Notes under the pieces: model-generated | The model's input: the letters and a program-made list of their open reading frames with translations, nothing else | The model's database searches: none | Told to the model about the DNA's origin: nothing | Shown: piece by piece, positions 55,700-64,000 of the stretch | Numbering within the stretch: the first letter of the stretch is position 1 | How the letters are laid out: the number at the start of each line of letters is the position of its first letter | Position numbers and translations under genes: made by a program | Source of the DNA: Cepaea nemoralis | Taxonomy: Eukaryota; Mollusca; Gastropoda; Stylommatophora; Helicidae | Length of the DNA: 64,000 bases | Reading direction: 5' to 3' | Assembly (NCBI GenBank): GCA_014155875.1 | Contig: JACEFZ010028123.1 | Location: 248,001 to 312,000 of the forward strand

Positions 55700-56390
55700 T
55701 TTAGAATACTTCTCCCAAGTAGAGTACTTCTGCGGAGTACTTTTTCCAAGTAGAGTACTTCTCTGGAGTACTTTTCCCAAGTGGAGTACTTCTCCCAAGT
55801 GGAGTACTTATCCTAAGTGGAGTACTTCTCCTAAGTGGGGTACTTCACTGAAGTACTTCTCCCAAGTGGAGTACTTCTCCCATGTGGAGTACTTCTCCCA
55901 AGTGAAGTACTTCTCCCATTTGGAGTACTTCTCCCAAGTGGAGTACTTCTCCCAAGTGGGGTACTTCTCCCAAGTGGAGTACTTCTCCCAAGTGGAGTAC
56001 TTCTCCCAAGTGGGGTACCTTCTCCGGAATACTTCTCCCAAGTGGAGTACTTCTCCCAAGTGGGGTACTTCTCCCAAGTGGAGTACTTCTCCTAAGTGGA
56101 GTACTTCTCCTAAGTGGAGTACTTCTCCGCAGTACTTTTCCCAAATGGAGTACTTCTCCAGAGTACTTCTGCCAAGTGGAGTAATTCTCCCAAGTGGAGT
56201 AATTCTCCCAAGTGGAGTACTTCTGCCAAGTGGAGTACTTCTGCCAAGTGGAGTACTTCTGCCAAGTGGAGTACTTCTGCCAAGTGGAGTACTTCTGCCA
56301 AGTGGAGTACTTCTCCTAAGTGGAGAACTTCTGTCAAGTGGAGTACTTCTCCCTAGTGGAGTACTTCTCCCTACCCACAGATGGAAATCT
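55700..56390. repeat. Minisatellite, 18-bp unit, about 38 copies
   Basis: The unit is GTACTTCTCCCAAGTGGA with variants (CCTAAG, CTGCCAAG) in local clusters. The six-codon period keeps frames open on both strands, giving a 255-residue pseudo-frame on plus. Confidence 0.96.
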
Positions 56391-57019
56391 GACTAACTTT
56401 CTAAGGATTGGCATGTGTCTTCACAGACAAGAGACCGAGTACCAGTAGTTAGTGCTCATGCTACTGGCTGCTGTGTTTGATTGGGGGAAAAAGGGGGGGG
56501 GGGGGTCTGCAGTACAGTCAATGTGAAGAGGGTACTTTGATACAGGATTTGGAGGAAAGTCTCCAGAACGCCTTCCCTGCCATACACTTAATGCCCTTTT
56601 CATAGTTCCTAAATGTCCATACACCAGACTCAGTTTTCCAGAGGATTTGGTAAAATCAAACCAATATCAGCATGTGACAGTTATCAAGTTTCCTTACAGA
56701 GCCTACATATTTATTTCAGCCGATTCATAATCTAATGGAGGGGTATATGCCCGGGAAGAGAGGAAGGCCAAAGAGAAGATGGGTGCAGGATGTTTGCAGA
56801 TGATCTTCAGATGGGTGTCTCGGACGTGGGACATCTTGTTTATGATCGAGAGGGTTTCCGGAAAGTTGTTATGGGAGCAAGGTTCTGCAAAGGACATGGT
56901 ACTGAATGAATGAATGAATTATTAATAATCTGTGGCTGAGGATAGTGAACACAATCCGAGTTTTAAGTCAGCTGCAGTCGATTTGGGAGCAGATGCTTTG
57001 CAATGCTTTTTATAATGGT
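56391..57019. other. Intronic stretch, nothing firm
   Basis: It includes a G-run near 56494-56506 and a small (GAAT)n near 56903-56920. A 56740-56880 part resembles a LINE tail (GGGAAGAGAGGAAGGCCAAA), but no frame is kept. Confidence 0.4.
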
Positions 57020-57145
57020 TTGAGCATCAGCCATTCCGAAAGCAATGGAAAATATACTGAACACAAAATTGCCCAGAAAATCACTAACGGTCAGTAAATG
57101 CTGAGGTTGATTGTAAGGTCCTGTAAGAGACTTGCAGCAAACTGT
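57020..57145 (+). mobile_element. SINE family S1, body
   Basis: ATCAGCCATTCCGAAAGCAA, TTGCCCAGAAAATCACTAAC, GAGGTTGATTGTAAGGTCC and GTAAGAGACTTGCAGC follow the S1 order at reduced identity. Confidence 0.55.
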
Positions 57146-57319
57146 AACATAAATAAGTATGCAGTAATGACTTCAGTGATGTAAGTCATGACTAAAAAAA
57201 AAAAAAGACTTTTTTCCCACAAGACTTTTTCTCCATTGCTGTGAAATAAAGAGATTCAAACAAGAAATGACAGAAATGCTACACAAATATATTTTTAGTT
57301 TTATAAATATATCACATAA

Positions 57320-57490
57320 GTTGAGCTGTGCTCGTCTAGTAGTTAGTAAACTGGCCTGTGAACATTGTAGCCCTGGATCTGATCTCCAGTATTGTAGGGT
57401 TGCATTTTTTTTTACAACCATTACAGCTCTGGGTTCAACCAAACCTTATGAAATGGGTGTCGTGGGTTTTATGTGAGAAATTAAAGTTGA
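57320..57490 (+). mobile_element. SINE family S2, diverged
   Basis: TGCTCGTCTAGTAGTTAGTA, B-box-like GGATCTGATCTCC, CAGCTCTGGGTTCAACC and AACCTTATGAAATGGG match S2 order. Confidence 0.45.
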
Positions 57491-57559
57491 CTAATGAAAT
57501 GTTGACCATACTATCCCTTGTGGGCCATTCACTAACCAAAAACATGGGCCTATCACTGT

Positions 57560-58070
57560 ATATCTAGTATATAATGGACTTGCAGTCCATATGGCGGAAC
57601 GACTATTGAGCTGCTAATGCCTCTGACGTGTTTTTGCTTCTAGCTACGGTCCGCATACGAATTTTCATCAAGTTGGACATGGTTCCGTCGCCCAGTGCTG
57701 AGTTAAATGCCTGGAATGACACTATGAGCTATGGATTTCATGTGGAATGCTTTTACATCTGTCCGTGATTGTTTGCATTGTGAAATGCATGCTCAGAAAA
57801 ATGGCACCCAGAGCTTGCTGAACTTGCTGGTTTTGATTTAAGTAGTAATGTATGTACTGTCGCTGGTTTTCTAGAAACTGCCGCTTCCATTTACAATGAA
57901 CAGTAATTTTAGCGGCCGACTGTTGTGTTGGCATTCTGGCAACGGCCTTATGTATGTATGATTGTGCGTGCTGTTGGTTTGTCGGGACTGCTGTCTGTTT
58001 CACTTTTCACATGGGATAGTGAGTAGCACAGGAACGGAACATTATAGGGGTGACCCCTTGCCGTGAAGTT
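57560..58070. other. Unassigned stretch
   Basis: A minus frame of 93 residues has no domain I recognise. It might be part of an unknown transposon, but no inverted ends were found. Confidence 0.35.
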
Positions 58071-58077
58071 AACAGCA

Positions 58078-58138
58078 ACCGACCGACTGACTGACTGACC
58101 AACTAACTAACTAACCAACCAACCAGCCAGCTAGCTAG

Positions 58139-58175
<37 letters not shown>

Positions 58176-58185
58176 CAACCAACCT
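58078..58185. repeat. CTGA/CTAA tetranucleotide repeat
   Basis: GACTGACTGACTGAC passes to AACTAACTAACTAAC with a CAGCCAGCTAGCTAG interruption. Confidence 0.93.
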
Positions 58186-58384
58186 GGTTAATATTATTAT
58201 ATAAATGAGCTGACTTTCCAGAAGAGCTAACTAAACTAAAATGATGTTTTGTGATAATAAAAGCTTCTTGTAGGTGCCTCGCTTCCTTCGTCTAATGGTT
58301 ACCAATAGACTGACGATTACAACATCTGTCTTCTGTTTTAATATAATTAACCTGCGCCTGTGATTTAATGGACAGTGAGGCGTG

Positions 58385-58700
58385 CATGTTTATAATCCCC
58401 CGCCATACCGAGTAGAGGGCTCGAAATCAGCAGCAGGTGATTTGAAAGCAGACCGTTTTGAGATGATTTAAGTGCTATGAGACATCAGCTATACAGAAAG
58501 CAATAACAAACTGAAAAATATACATTCAGTAGTTTGCCATTGCTTTCTGAACAATTGACACTTACACTATTGTTAAAAATCAACACAAGGCTGCCTGCTT
58601 CCAATTAAAAGACTAAACTAAAAATTGCATAGTATATTATACACAGCTAATAAATTCTGGGGTTGACTGCAACATCCTGTAAAGGACATGCAAGTAACTT
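58385..58700 (+). mobile_element. SINE family S1 with an internal inverted S1 piece
   Basis: A plus-oriented S1 body (ATACAGAAAGCAATAACAAAC, about 58492-58512) is followed within 20 bases by the same block inverted (CAGTAGTTTGCCATTGCTTT, 58529-58548). The plus-oriented S1 3' end (GGGGTTGACTGCAACATCC, AAAGGACATGCAAG) follows at 58662-58695. Confidence 0.65.
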
Positions 58701-59073
58701 TAATATAACTAGCAGGTGATTTCATCACAAAAATATGTGTAGGTACATTTCTGGCATTTTCTTGTTACATTCCAGACTTGTATATCAATTTTACTAACAT
58801 CCTAAAAGCGGTTAGGTGTCTGTACAGTTTTTCATGGGCCATAAACAATAACAGCCATATCTGAGATCTCAAATATATGTAGATAACACATTCTTAAAGG
58901 ATACACTCGATTACCATTTAAAGGCATTTGCAAAGCCAAATAGTTTTGTTTCGAATGAGTCAAACAAGTGACTGACAAGAACTACATTGACCCGTTCTCA
59001 GCAGCTAATTCAGCCACACTGAGATAAAGTTATAAACAAAACATTAGCTGTAACAAGGTCATGATGGTCTCAC
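58701..59073. other. Intron of PDI-like locus, nothing recognised
   Basis: It is AT-rich with no repeat unit and no conserved frame. Confidence 0.5.
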
Positions 59074-59252
59074 CTGACCACTTCCAATGGGGAAATATTT
59101 CAAGGTAGGATAGGCTGTAATCCTTTGTCCTTCTATTTCATTGAGAGTCGCATCTATTTCGGCGATGACTATTTTATCACTGTCTTTGTAGGCTTCACCT
59201 AGTTCATCCCAGGTTGGTTTCATATGTTTGCAGTGTCCACTCCAAGAAGCAT
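59074..59252 (-). pseudogene. PDI-like exon, a' thioredoxin active site (SGHC)
   Basis: Phase 1 in, phase 0 out. It reads ASWSGHCKHMKPTWDELGEA, YKDSDKIVIAEIDATLNE and TAYPTLKYFPIGSGQ. The cis-proline (YPTL) is present. The first active-site cysteine of CGHC is Ser (codon AGT), so thiol-disulfide exchange would be lost or limited. Confidence 0.9.
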
Positions 59253-59376
59253 CTAGTATCAACAGCAATCATAATATTTCAATATGCTTTGACAACATGA
59301 GAGTTATTAACATAAAAAATGCACATCCTTGCTAAATATATTGTGGCCATAGTATTTATGTTATATCCTTTTCAGT

Positions 59377-59790
59377 ATGACAATAGACGGTACTACCAGT
59401 TTTCTGTTAGCACCAAATGTTGTTCACCACTCACCAAACCCGACACCCCACATTGTCCTAGCAGCTTCGGGGGAAAGAGCGCAATTGGGAGGATACAAGC
59501 CTTACCCTAGTGCAAGGAAATGCAACCTAAAGACTAAATGTCATGGCCGGGCAGACCAGGCCTTAATCCTTGGTCTGCAAGTGGTATAGGATGGAAACTC
59601 CGACAGGCGGACAGTTAGAGCATTGCTTTGCTGATCCGGCAGCTTCTGCAGCTTGTCTTGTTCCAGATGTAGAGGTGTTACCTTTCCTCTGGAGTAAACT
59701 AGACAGGCCGAGAACGTGATCATACTGCATGGGCAACACATGGTCTTTACATTTAGCCCAGACTTTGTGCTATGGAGAGGTATAACTGCA
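59377..59790 (+). mobile_element. Solo copy of the LINE 5' region
   Basis: It is colinear with the leader of the LINE at 26761-27447, from GACAATAGACGGTACTACCA through CATTGCTTTGCTGATCCGGC to TTTGTGCTATGGAGAGGT. No endonuclease or RT follows. The same segment, inverted, is at 62530-62878. Confidence 0.82.
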
Positions 59791-59946
59791 GTCTATCAAG
59801 ATGGCAGGGCGTTAGACATATTTTAGATATTAAAATGATATGGAAACAGAGGGTTGGCTGCTGCCGAGCTGAAACTGTAGTCGCATAAACAGATAAAATA
59901 ACATTAGTAAGCTCCACGAATGTAAAAGCACACTCAAATATAAATT

Positions 59947-60185
59947 AATGTTTTGTGCCGGCTCTGTGGTGTAGGAGTTACGGATGCAATTTGCAATCCT
60001 GCATGTGAAACACAGCTGCGGGTAGTTATGCAGCAGTCTGCCTTGCGTTGGTTTTCATAAATTAGTGTATGTGCTGGTCATTCAGAAAACAATGGCAAAC
60101 TACTAAACGTATACTTGCCAATAAATCACAAACAGCTCAACAAATTCCGGGGTTGACTGCAATGTTCTGTAAAGGAAATGCAACA
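59947..60185 (+). mobile_element. tRNA-derived SINE, family S1
   Basis: The head is GTGCCGGCTCTGTGGTGTAG. The body is GCTGGTCATTCAGAAAACAA, GGCAAACTACTAAACGTATA, CTTGCCAATAAATCACA, GGGGTTGACTGCAATGTTC and GTAAAGGAAATGCAAC. Confidence 0.75.
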
Positions 60186-60428
60186 AATTTTGTTGTGTAA
60201 AGTCTTTATCAACAAACAATAAAAACAAAACAATAAAAAAAAATAAAACACAAGGATACTTATCTCGGCAATTCAAATATAATGTAATCAACATGTTGAT
60301 CAGACTACTTGTTCATGTGAATACCATATAACATGTTGATCAGACTACTTTTCAGATACCAAGATAAGCATCCGACACTTGTCGCCACGGCACATGATGA
60401 TGACGACTTACACACGCTAGAAACTTAC

Positions 60429-60547
60429 AGAATCTCACAAAGACTGCTTTGTCTTTGTTATAAGCGACTTCCTTAGTTTTTGCCAACAAGAACCTTCACT
60501 GGTTGACTGTCCCAATCCTCAGGGATGTCCTCGGACAAATATAGCGG
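60429..60547 (-). pseudogene. PDI-like exon, linker and start of a' domain, frameshifted
   Basis: The acceptor is TTTTCCTAG. The first frame reads PLYLSEDIPEDWDSQPVKVL then VGKN and hits TAA. The second frame reads KEVAYNKDKAVFVRF and matches the donor phase (T before GTAAG). Two bases are missing between GKN and KEV compared with the family (near 60475). Confidence 0.85.
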
Positions 60548-60676
60548 CTAGGAAAACACACAATCAATTTAAATGCCATTACAAGACAGTAGTTTAAGAA
60601 GTTATGAACCAGTGTGAAACAACATAGTGAAGAAATAAATGTTTACATTTAATTACGTCATACTTTCCTTCTTCTA

Positions 60677-60893
60677 GTGCTCTTTACCCCTCACTGAAGC
60701 ATAGGCCTTCCATCAAGCAACTCATGCTAAACCTCTTTACCCCTCACTGAAGCATAGGCCTTCCATCAAGCAACTCATGCTAAACCTCTTTACCCCTCAC
60801 TGAAGCATAGGCCTTCCATCAAGCAACTCATGCTAAACCTCTTTACCCCTCACTGAAGCATAGGCCTTCCATCAAGCAACTCTTGCTAAACCT
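60677..60893. repeat. 53-bp tandem repeat, 4 copies
   Basis: CTCTTTACCCCTCACTGAAG, CATAGGCCTTCCATCAAG and CAACTCATGCTAAAC repeat with almost no change. Confidence 0.95.
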
Positions 60894-61015
60894 TCCTACC
60901 ATTTGCTATCTCATGCAGCGCCATCCATGCCTTCTTCATGTTATCATCTATCGCTGCCTCTAATCCCCTGGTCGGTCTGTTTTTAGGTCTGCCTCTATTT
61001 CAAACATCATTTGCC
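60894..61015 (-). mobile_element. LINE 3'-end relic
   Basis: A minus frame reads RNRGRPKNRPTRGLEAAIDD then NMKKAWMALHEIANGR, a typical ORF2 tail. It directly borders the 53-bp repeat, which may have grown from its 3' end. Confidence 0.55.
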
Positions 61016-61169
61016 GGCTCTGTAAAGATTTATTCTTTATCAAACTAATATATGAAAGAACATCTTACAGACCATATCATTTGTTATTATTATGTTATGT
61101 TTAGATAAACGACTAGCAAAATGGATGCTAACCATATCTCAAATTATTTGTGGAATATAAATATGTATA

Positions 61170-61244
61170 TCAACACACACACACACTGGTACACACGCAT
61201 GCGCGCGCACACACACGCACACACAGAGGTACACACGCATGTGT

Positions 61245-61296
<52 letters not shown>
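61170..61296. repeat. (CA)n microsatellite, interrupted
   Basis: CA runs are interrupted by GCGCGCGC and GAGGTAC pieces. The HTHTH frames are artefacts. Confidence 0.95.
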
Positions 61297-61297
<1 letters not shown>

Positions 61298-61720
61298 AAC
61301 CCTATGCTACCAATCTCAAGCTTGGACTTTATCCAAATCACACTTTCGCAAAATCAACACCTGCGAGATGAGATTCCTAAAGAGAACTACCAACTTAACA
61401 ATCCAAAACCGAGTAAGAAATGCTGTTATCAGACAGACAGTGGGATCAACACCTTGTGCCGCATTTATTGAAAGACAGAAGATCAAGTGGTTTGGCCATG
61501 TCGTTAGAATGCAACACCAACAACTACCATCACTGGCCTTACATCAAAGATCATCTGTGACTAGACCAAGAGGACGTCCAAGAAGAAAATGGATTGACGA
61601 CATCAAAGACATTGTACAATCACACAGAATGACACTATCCAGTGCAGCCCATCGGGCGCTGGAGCGCAAATTATTCTTCCCCATGACGCTTGACGGCAGA
61701 AGAGGAAGATTTTGTTGCAT
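61297..61720 (+). mobile_element. LINE ORF2 C-terminal fragment
   Basis: An open plus frame reads LCYQSQAWTLSKSHFRK, CEMRFLKRTTNLTIQNRVRN, FIERQKIKWFGHVVRMQ and TRPRGRPRRKWIDDIK. This matches the C-terminal end of LINE A (LCYQCQTWTM, MRFLRR, RRQQVKWFGH) with no stop for over 140 codons. Confidence 0.8.
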
Positions 61721-61724
61721 ACTA

Positions 61725-62105
61725 GAGGACCCGCCCGGCTTCGCCCAGCCCCTGGCGGGGATCTATCTATCCATCCATCCACCCACCCACCCACCCACCC
61801 ACCCACCCACCATGAGAGAAAAATGCAACAATTATTTAAATTACATAATATCAGCAATGCTACTAAAAGTAATGTCCCTTGATATAACTTTTCTTAAGTT
61901 AAGTCCCCCTGCAATATGTTAATTATAATTTAATTTAAAAAATTAAATTTTATTACGTAAGTAACTGTTTGTAAACTAACAAACTATGCCAGTTGGCTGC
62001 ACGGAAATGAGAAGAACATCTGTAGAAAATTTCATCTCAATCGGATGGACCGTTCGCGAACGCATAAAGGACATACACACATACATTGTCTTTATATATA
62101 TAGAT
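61725..62105 (+). mobile_element. Dispersed element with GCCCGGCTTCGCCC head
   Basis: It starts ACTAGAGGACCCGCCCGGCT, contains (CCAC)n at 61775-61811, then AAAATTTCATCTCAATCGG and GGACATACACACATACATTG, and ends CTTTATATATATAGAT. This head-and-tail pattern is widespread in invertebrate genomes; I recall it but cannot name the family with certainty. Confidence 0.55.
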
Positions 62106-62270
62106 ATGCACATATACATATGTGTGTGCGTGGGTCGGTGTGTTGTGTGAACGCAAACATTAAAATTTTTTTATAGTAAATCTGCATTATAGGGTGTCCT
62201 AAGAATTTAATAAACGCAAGGGAAATAATTAACAACAACAACAACAATACAAACTTATTGTTCTGTTTAC

Positions 62271-62471
62271 TTCAAGATTTCCTTCAAGGTAATCCTGGAG
62301 AAATTGTCTGACACTGGCAGCATCAACGCCTTCAGATTGTGGCTGGTACTTTGTAAGACTGTCGTTCTCTATGTACATACGAACAACCGGGGTAGTATCT
62401 TCGTTCAGGCCAAACAAACGCAAGAGATAGTCATTGTAGGTTTCCTCTGTGTCTACGTAAACAAAGATAAA
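62271..62471 (-). pseudogene. PDI-like exon, core of b' domain, acceptor lost
   Basis: Coding text runs FIFVYVDTEETYNDYLLRLF, GLNEDTTPVVRMY, KYQPQSEGVDAASVRQFLQD and YLEGNLE, donor GTAAAC. The homologous start lies at 62471, where the intron ends TTTTGCTG, not an AG. A length of 201 bp (67 codons) fits phase 0-0. The nearest AG (62453-62454) lies inside the coding part and would break the phase. Confidence 0.82.
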
Positions 62472-62529
62472 CAGCAAAATGATGGAATACGTAAATAACT
62501 TGACTACTATCTATGTAATGGCAAGATAT

Positions 62530-62878
62530 ATATGTAATAGCACAAAGCCTGGGTATAATTTAGAGGAATTGTAACACCAATACGTCTGGAACAAGACAAG
62601 CTACAGAAGCTGCCGGATCAGCAAAGCAATGCTCTAACTGTCCGCCTATCGGAGCTTCCATCCTAGACCAGTTGCGGACCAAGGCTTAAGCCTAATCTGC
62701 CCTGCCATGATATGTAGTCTTTAAGTTGCATTTCCTTGTACTAGGGTAGGGCAATTGCACTCCTTCGCCCCAAGCCGTTCGCAAAATGTAGGGTATCAGG
62801 TTTGGTGAGCACCGCCCAACATTTGGCGCTAACAGAAAGCAGATAGTACCATCTACTGTTATACAGTAGCTCAGTCAG
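62530..62878 (-). mobile_element. Second solo copy of the LINE 5' region
   Basis: On plus it runs AGCACAAAGCCTGGGTATAA to TACAGTAGCTCAGTCAG, with GATCAGCAAAGCAATGCTC inside, inverted relative to 59377-59790. About 60 bases are missing near its left end compared with the LINE leader. It lies in the PDI-like locus. Confidence 0.82.
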
Positions 62879-62879
62879 C

Positions 62880-62965
62880 ATTTTCGCTGTTCGTGATTTC
62901 TGGGCAAATTTTACGATCAGTAATTTGCCATTGCTTTCAGAACGACCGGCACCTATACCTTTTTC
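62880..62965 (-). mobile_element. SINE family S1 fragment
   Basis: The minus strand reads GAAAGCAATGGCAAATTACT and GCCCAGAAATCACGAAC, the central S1 part. Confidence 0.55.
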
Positions 62966-63243
62966 GAAAAAATAAACCCAGCATTTATATAGTTAAAACA
63001 CGCACAAAAAGGCAGTTCCATGGGGAATACTGCCTTTGAGTTGTGAAGTGAAGTCTGTTGTGAAGTTGTGAAGTCTTCACATATTCTAGGCCAAAACTTA
63101 TAACTGGATGTGATGACACCCAATGAAAGATGAATGAAGGTTCGCCGCAGAAGGTTCAATTAACATAGCCATAATAGCATAAAGTACAAGAAAAACAATG
63201 TAGCACATATACACATTAGGTTAACAATTGTATATAACTATAC

Positions 63244-63366
63244 CTGTCCTCTAAAGGCCTTGGCAACTTCGCTAACCTCTTTGATAAGGGCATCACTGTC
63301 TTCTTTTTTTGAAAACAGGACAACTTGGTGCTTTACAGGTCCATTAGTAAATATGTTTGGAACAGT
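63244..63366 (-). pseudogene. PDI-like exon, start of b' domain
   Basis: It has 41 codons, phase 0 at both ends, with acceptor TTGCAG and donor GTATAG. It reads TVPNIFTNGPVKHQ, VVLFSKKEDSDAL and EVAKAFRGQ, matching the b' start of PDI (IF.G..K.H.LLF). Confidence 0.85.
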
Positions 63367-63374
63367 CTGCAACC

Positions 63375-63570
63375 AAGGATTGATTAAATGTATTCATGAA
63401 ATCTTAATAATGACATCTTTAATTCATTATCTGCAATCAAGGATTGATAAAATATATTCATGACATCTCAATAATGACATCTTCCATTCATTATCTGCAA
63501 TCAAGGACTGATTAAATGTATCGATGACATCTTAATAATAAAATCTTTAATTAATCTATTAATTCTTCAT
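63375..63570. repeat. 64-bp tandem repeat, about 3 copies
   Basis: TGCAATCAAGGATTGATTAA, TATTCATGA and CTTAATAATGACATC repeat three times with small changes. Confidence 0.88.
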
Positions 63571-63654
63571 TTAGCATCATGGATATGAAAAAATCTGGCC
63601 TACTCTATCAAAATGAAATTAATTAAATGTTAGCCTGTGTTATGAGACCTGGTG

Positions 63655-63960
63655 GGAACATTTCAGTGTATAAAGAAGGGCATCAGACAAGGTTGTGTAA
63701 TGTCTTCTGATTTGTTCTCATTGTACAGTGAATATAATGAGATCAACAGAAAATATGTCAGGGATCCTGGTTGGTGGACATAATATAAATAACTTACGTT
63801 ATGATGATGACACCATCCTGATAGCAACAAGTCAGAAGGAACTACATGTAGATACATTTGTTGCAGAAACATTGTAGAAAGTGAAAACATGGGCCTTGGT
63901 TTGAATAACAGAAGGCAGACGTCATTGTGATATTAAAGAAACATATTGTGCCTAAATTTG
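63655..63960 (+). mobile_element. RTE-like LINE RT relic
   Basis: One plus frame reads KKGIRQGCVMSSDLFSLYSE, and after a frame change GGHNINNLRYDDDTILIAT. This matches SPDLFSLCSE and GGRNINNIRYADDTVLIA of the LINE at 35330-36905, including the catalytic region. It is too broken to be active. Confidence 0.75.
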
Positions 63961-64000
63961 CAATTGAAGTAAATGTCATTATTTTGGGGAAAATGCAGAA

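Larger units (their letters stand above)
52873..63366 (-). pseudogene. Protein disulfide isomerase-like locus, 3' six exons, with lesions
   Basis: From 5' to 3' on the minus strand: 63366-63244, 62471-62271, 60547-60429, 59252-59074, 54719-54636, 52932-52873. Together they cover the b' domain, the second thioredoxin (a') domain and the acidic tail of a PDI, an ER-lumen enzyme that forms and rearranges disulfides. Earlier exons lie right of the window. Lesions are: no AG acceptor before exon 2 (CTG where CAG is expected, 62472-62474); exon 3 is 119 bp where phase needs 3n+1, with a frame break near 60475; the active site is WSGHC; the end is KDEF. Flanking coding sequence is otherwise well kept, so decay is recent, or part reflects sequence error. 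Confidence 0.85.

Noticed and set aside
55157..56396. Frames of 160 and 255 aa that could be a repeat protein
   Set aside because: Both are minisatellites with periods of 30 and 18 bases, open on both strands, with no start context, signal peptide or domain.

Overview
The window is nuclear DNA from an animal with a repeat-rich genome. It has intron-split genes, tRNA-derived SINEs, several non-LTR retrotransposon lineages, mariner derivatives, a Ty3/gypsy element and more than a dozen minisatellites. A mollusc (perhaps a gastropod) fits the repeat style and the NR1-type receptor best, but no feature proves the taxon.

Only three host loci can be supported. (1) At 5.2-13.2 kb (+), three terminal exons encode most of the ligand-binding domain of an NR1-subfamily nuclear receptor; earlier exons lie left of the window. 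(2) At 19.8 kb (+), a short terminal exon resembles the end of a WD-repeat protein. (3) At 52.9-63.4 kb (-), six exons encode the b' domain, second thioredoxin (a') domain and acidic tail of a protein disulfide isomerase (PDI). This locus carries a lost splice acceptor, a frameshift, an SGHC active site instead of CGHC, and a KDEF end instead of KDEL, so it looks like a decaying paralogue.

The rest is mobile and satellite DNA. The left part (1-23 kb) holds minisatellites of 32, 61, 57, 51, 40, 39 and 21 bp, dinucleotide tracts, SINEs and a 5'-truncated LINE (7.8-10.2 kb). A nearly complete LINE with endonuclease, reverse transcriptase and a C-terminal zinc finger (23.5-27.4 kb, -) splits a 42-bp array. 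The 27.8-33.6 kb stretch is mostly unassigned with some SINE and LINE pieces. The 33.9-40.1 kb part holds three mariner deletion derivatives, a LINE broken by a TA microsatellite, a 74-bp array, and a mariner copy nested inside a LINE fragment. At 42.0-51.0 kb an 8.9-kb Ty3/gypsy element (-) with 316-bp LTRs differing at one site sits inside a 73-bp minisatellite; its target site is cleanly reconstructable, yet gag and pol are broken at six places. The right end holds the PDI locus with SINEs, two minisatellites (30 and 18 bp), solo copies of the LINE 5' region, and LINE relics in its introns.

The genes do not form an operon or a visible pathway. The strongest unusual signals are the PDI decay, the young but broken LTR element, the 40-bp array that has amplified the tRNA A-box of a SINE, a displaced copy of a receptor exon fragment, and solo LINE 5' regions. 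No clearly new multi-gene system was found. All coordinates for dispersed repeats are approximate.
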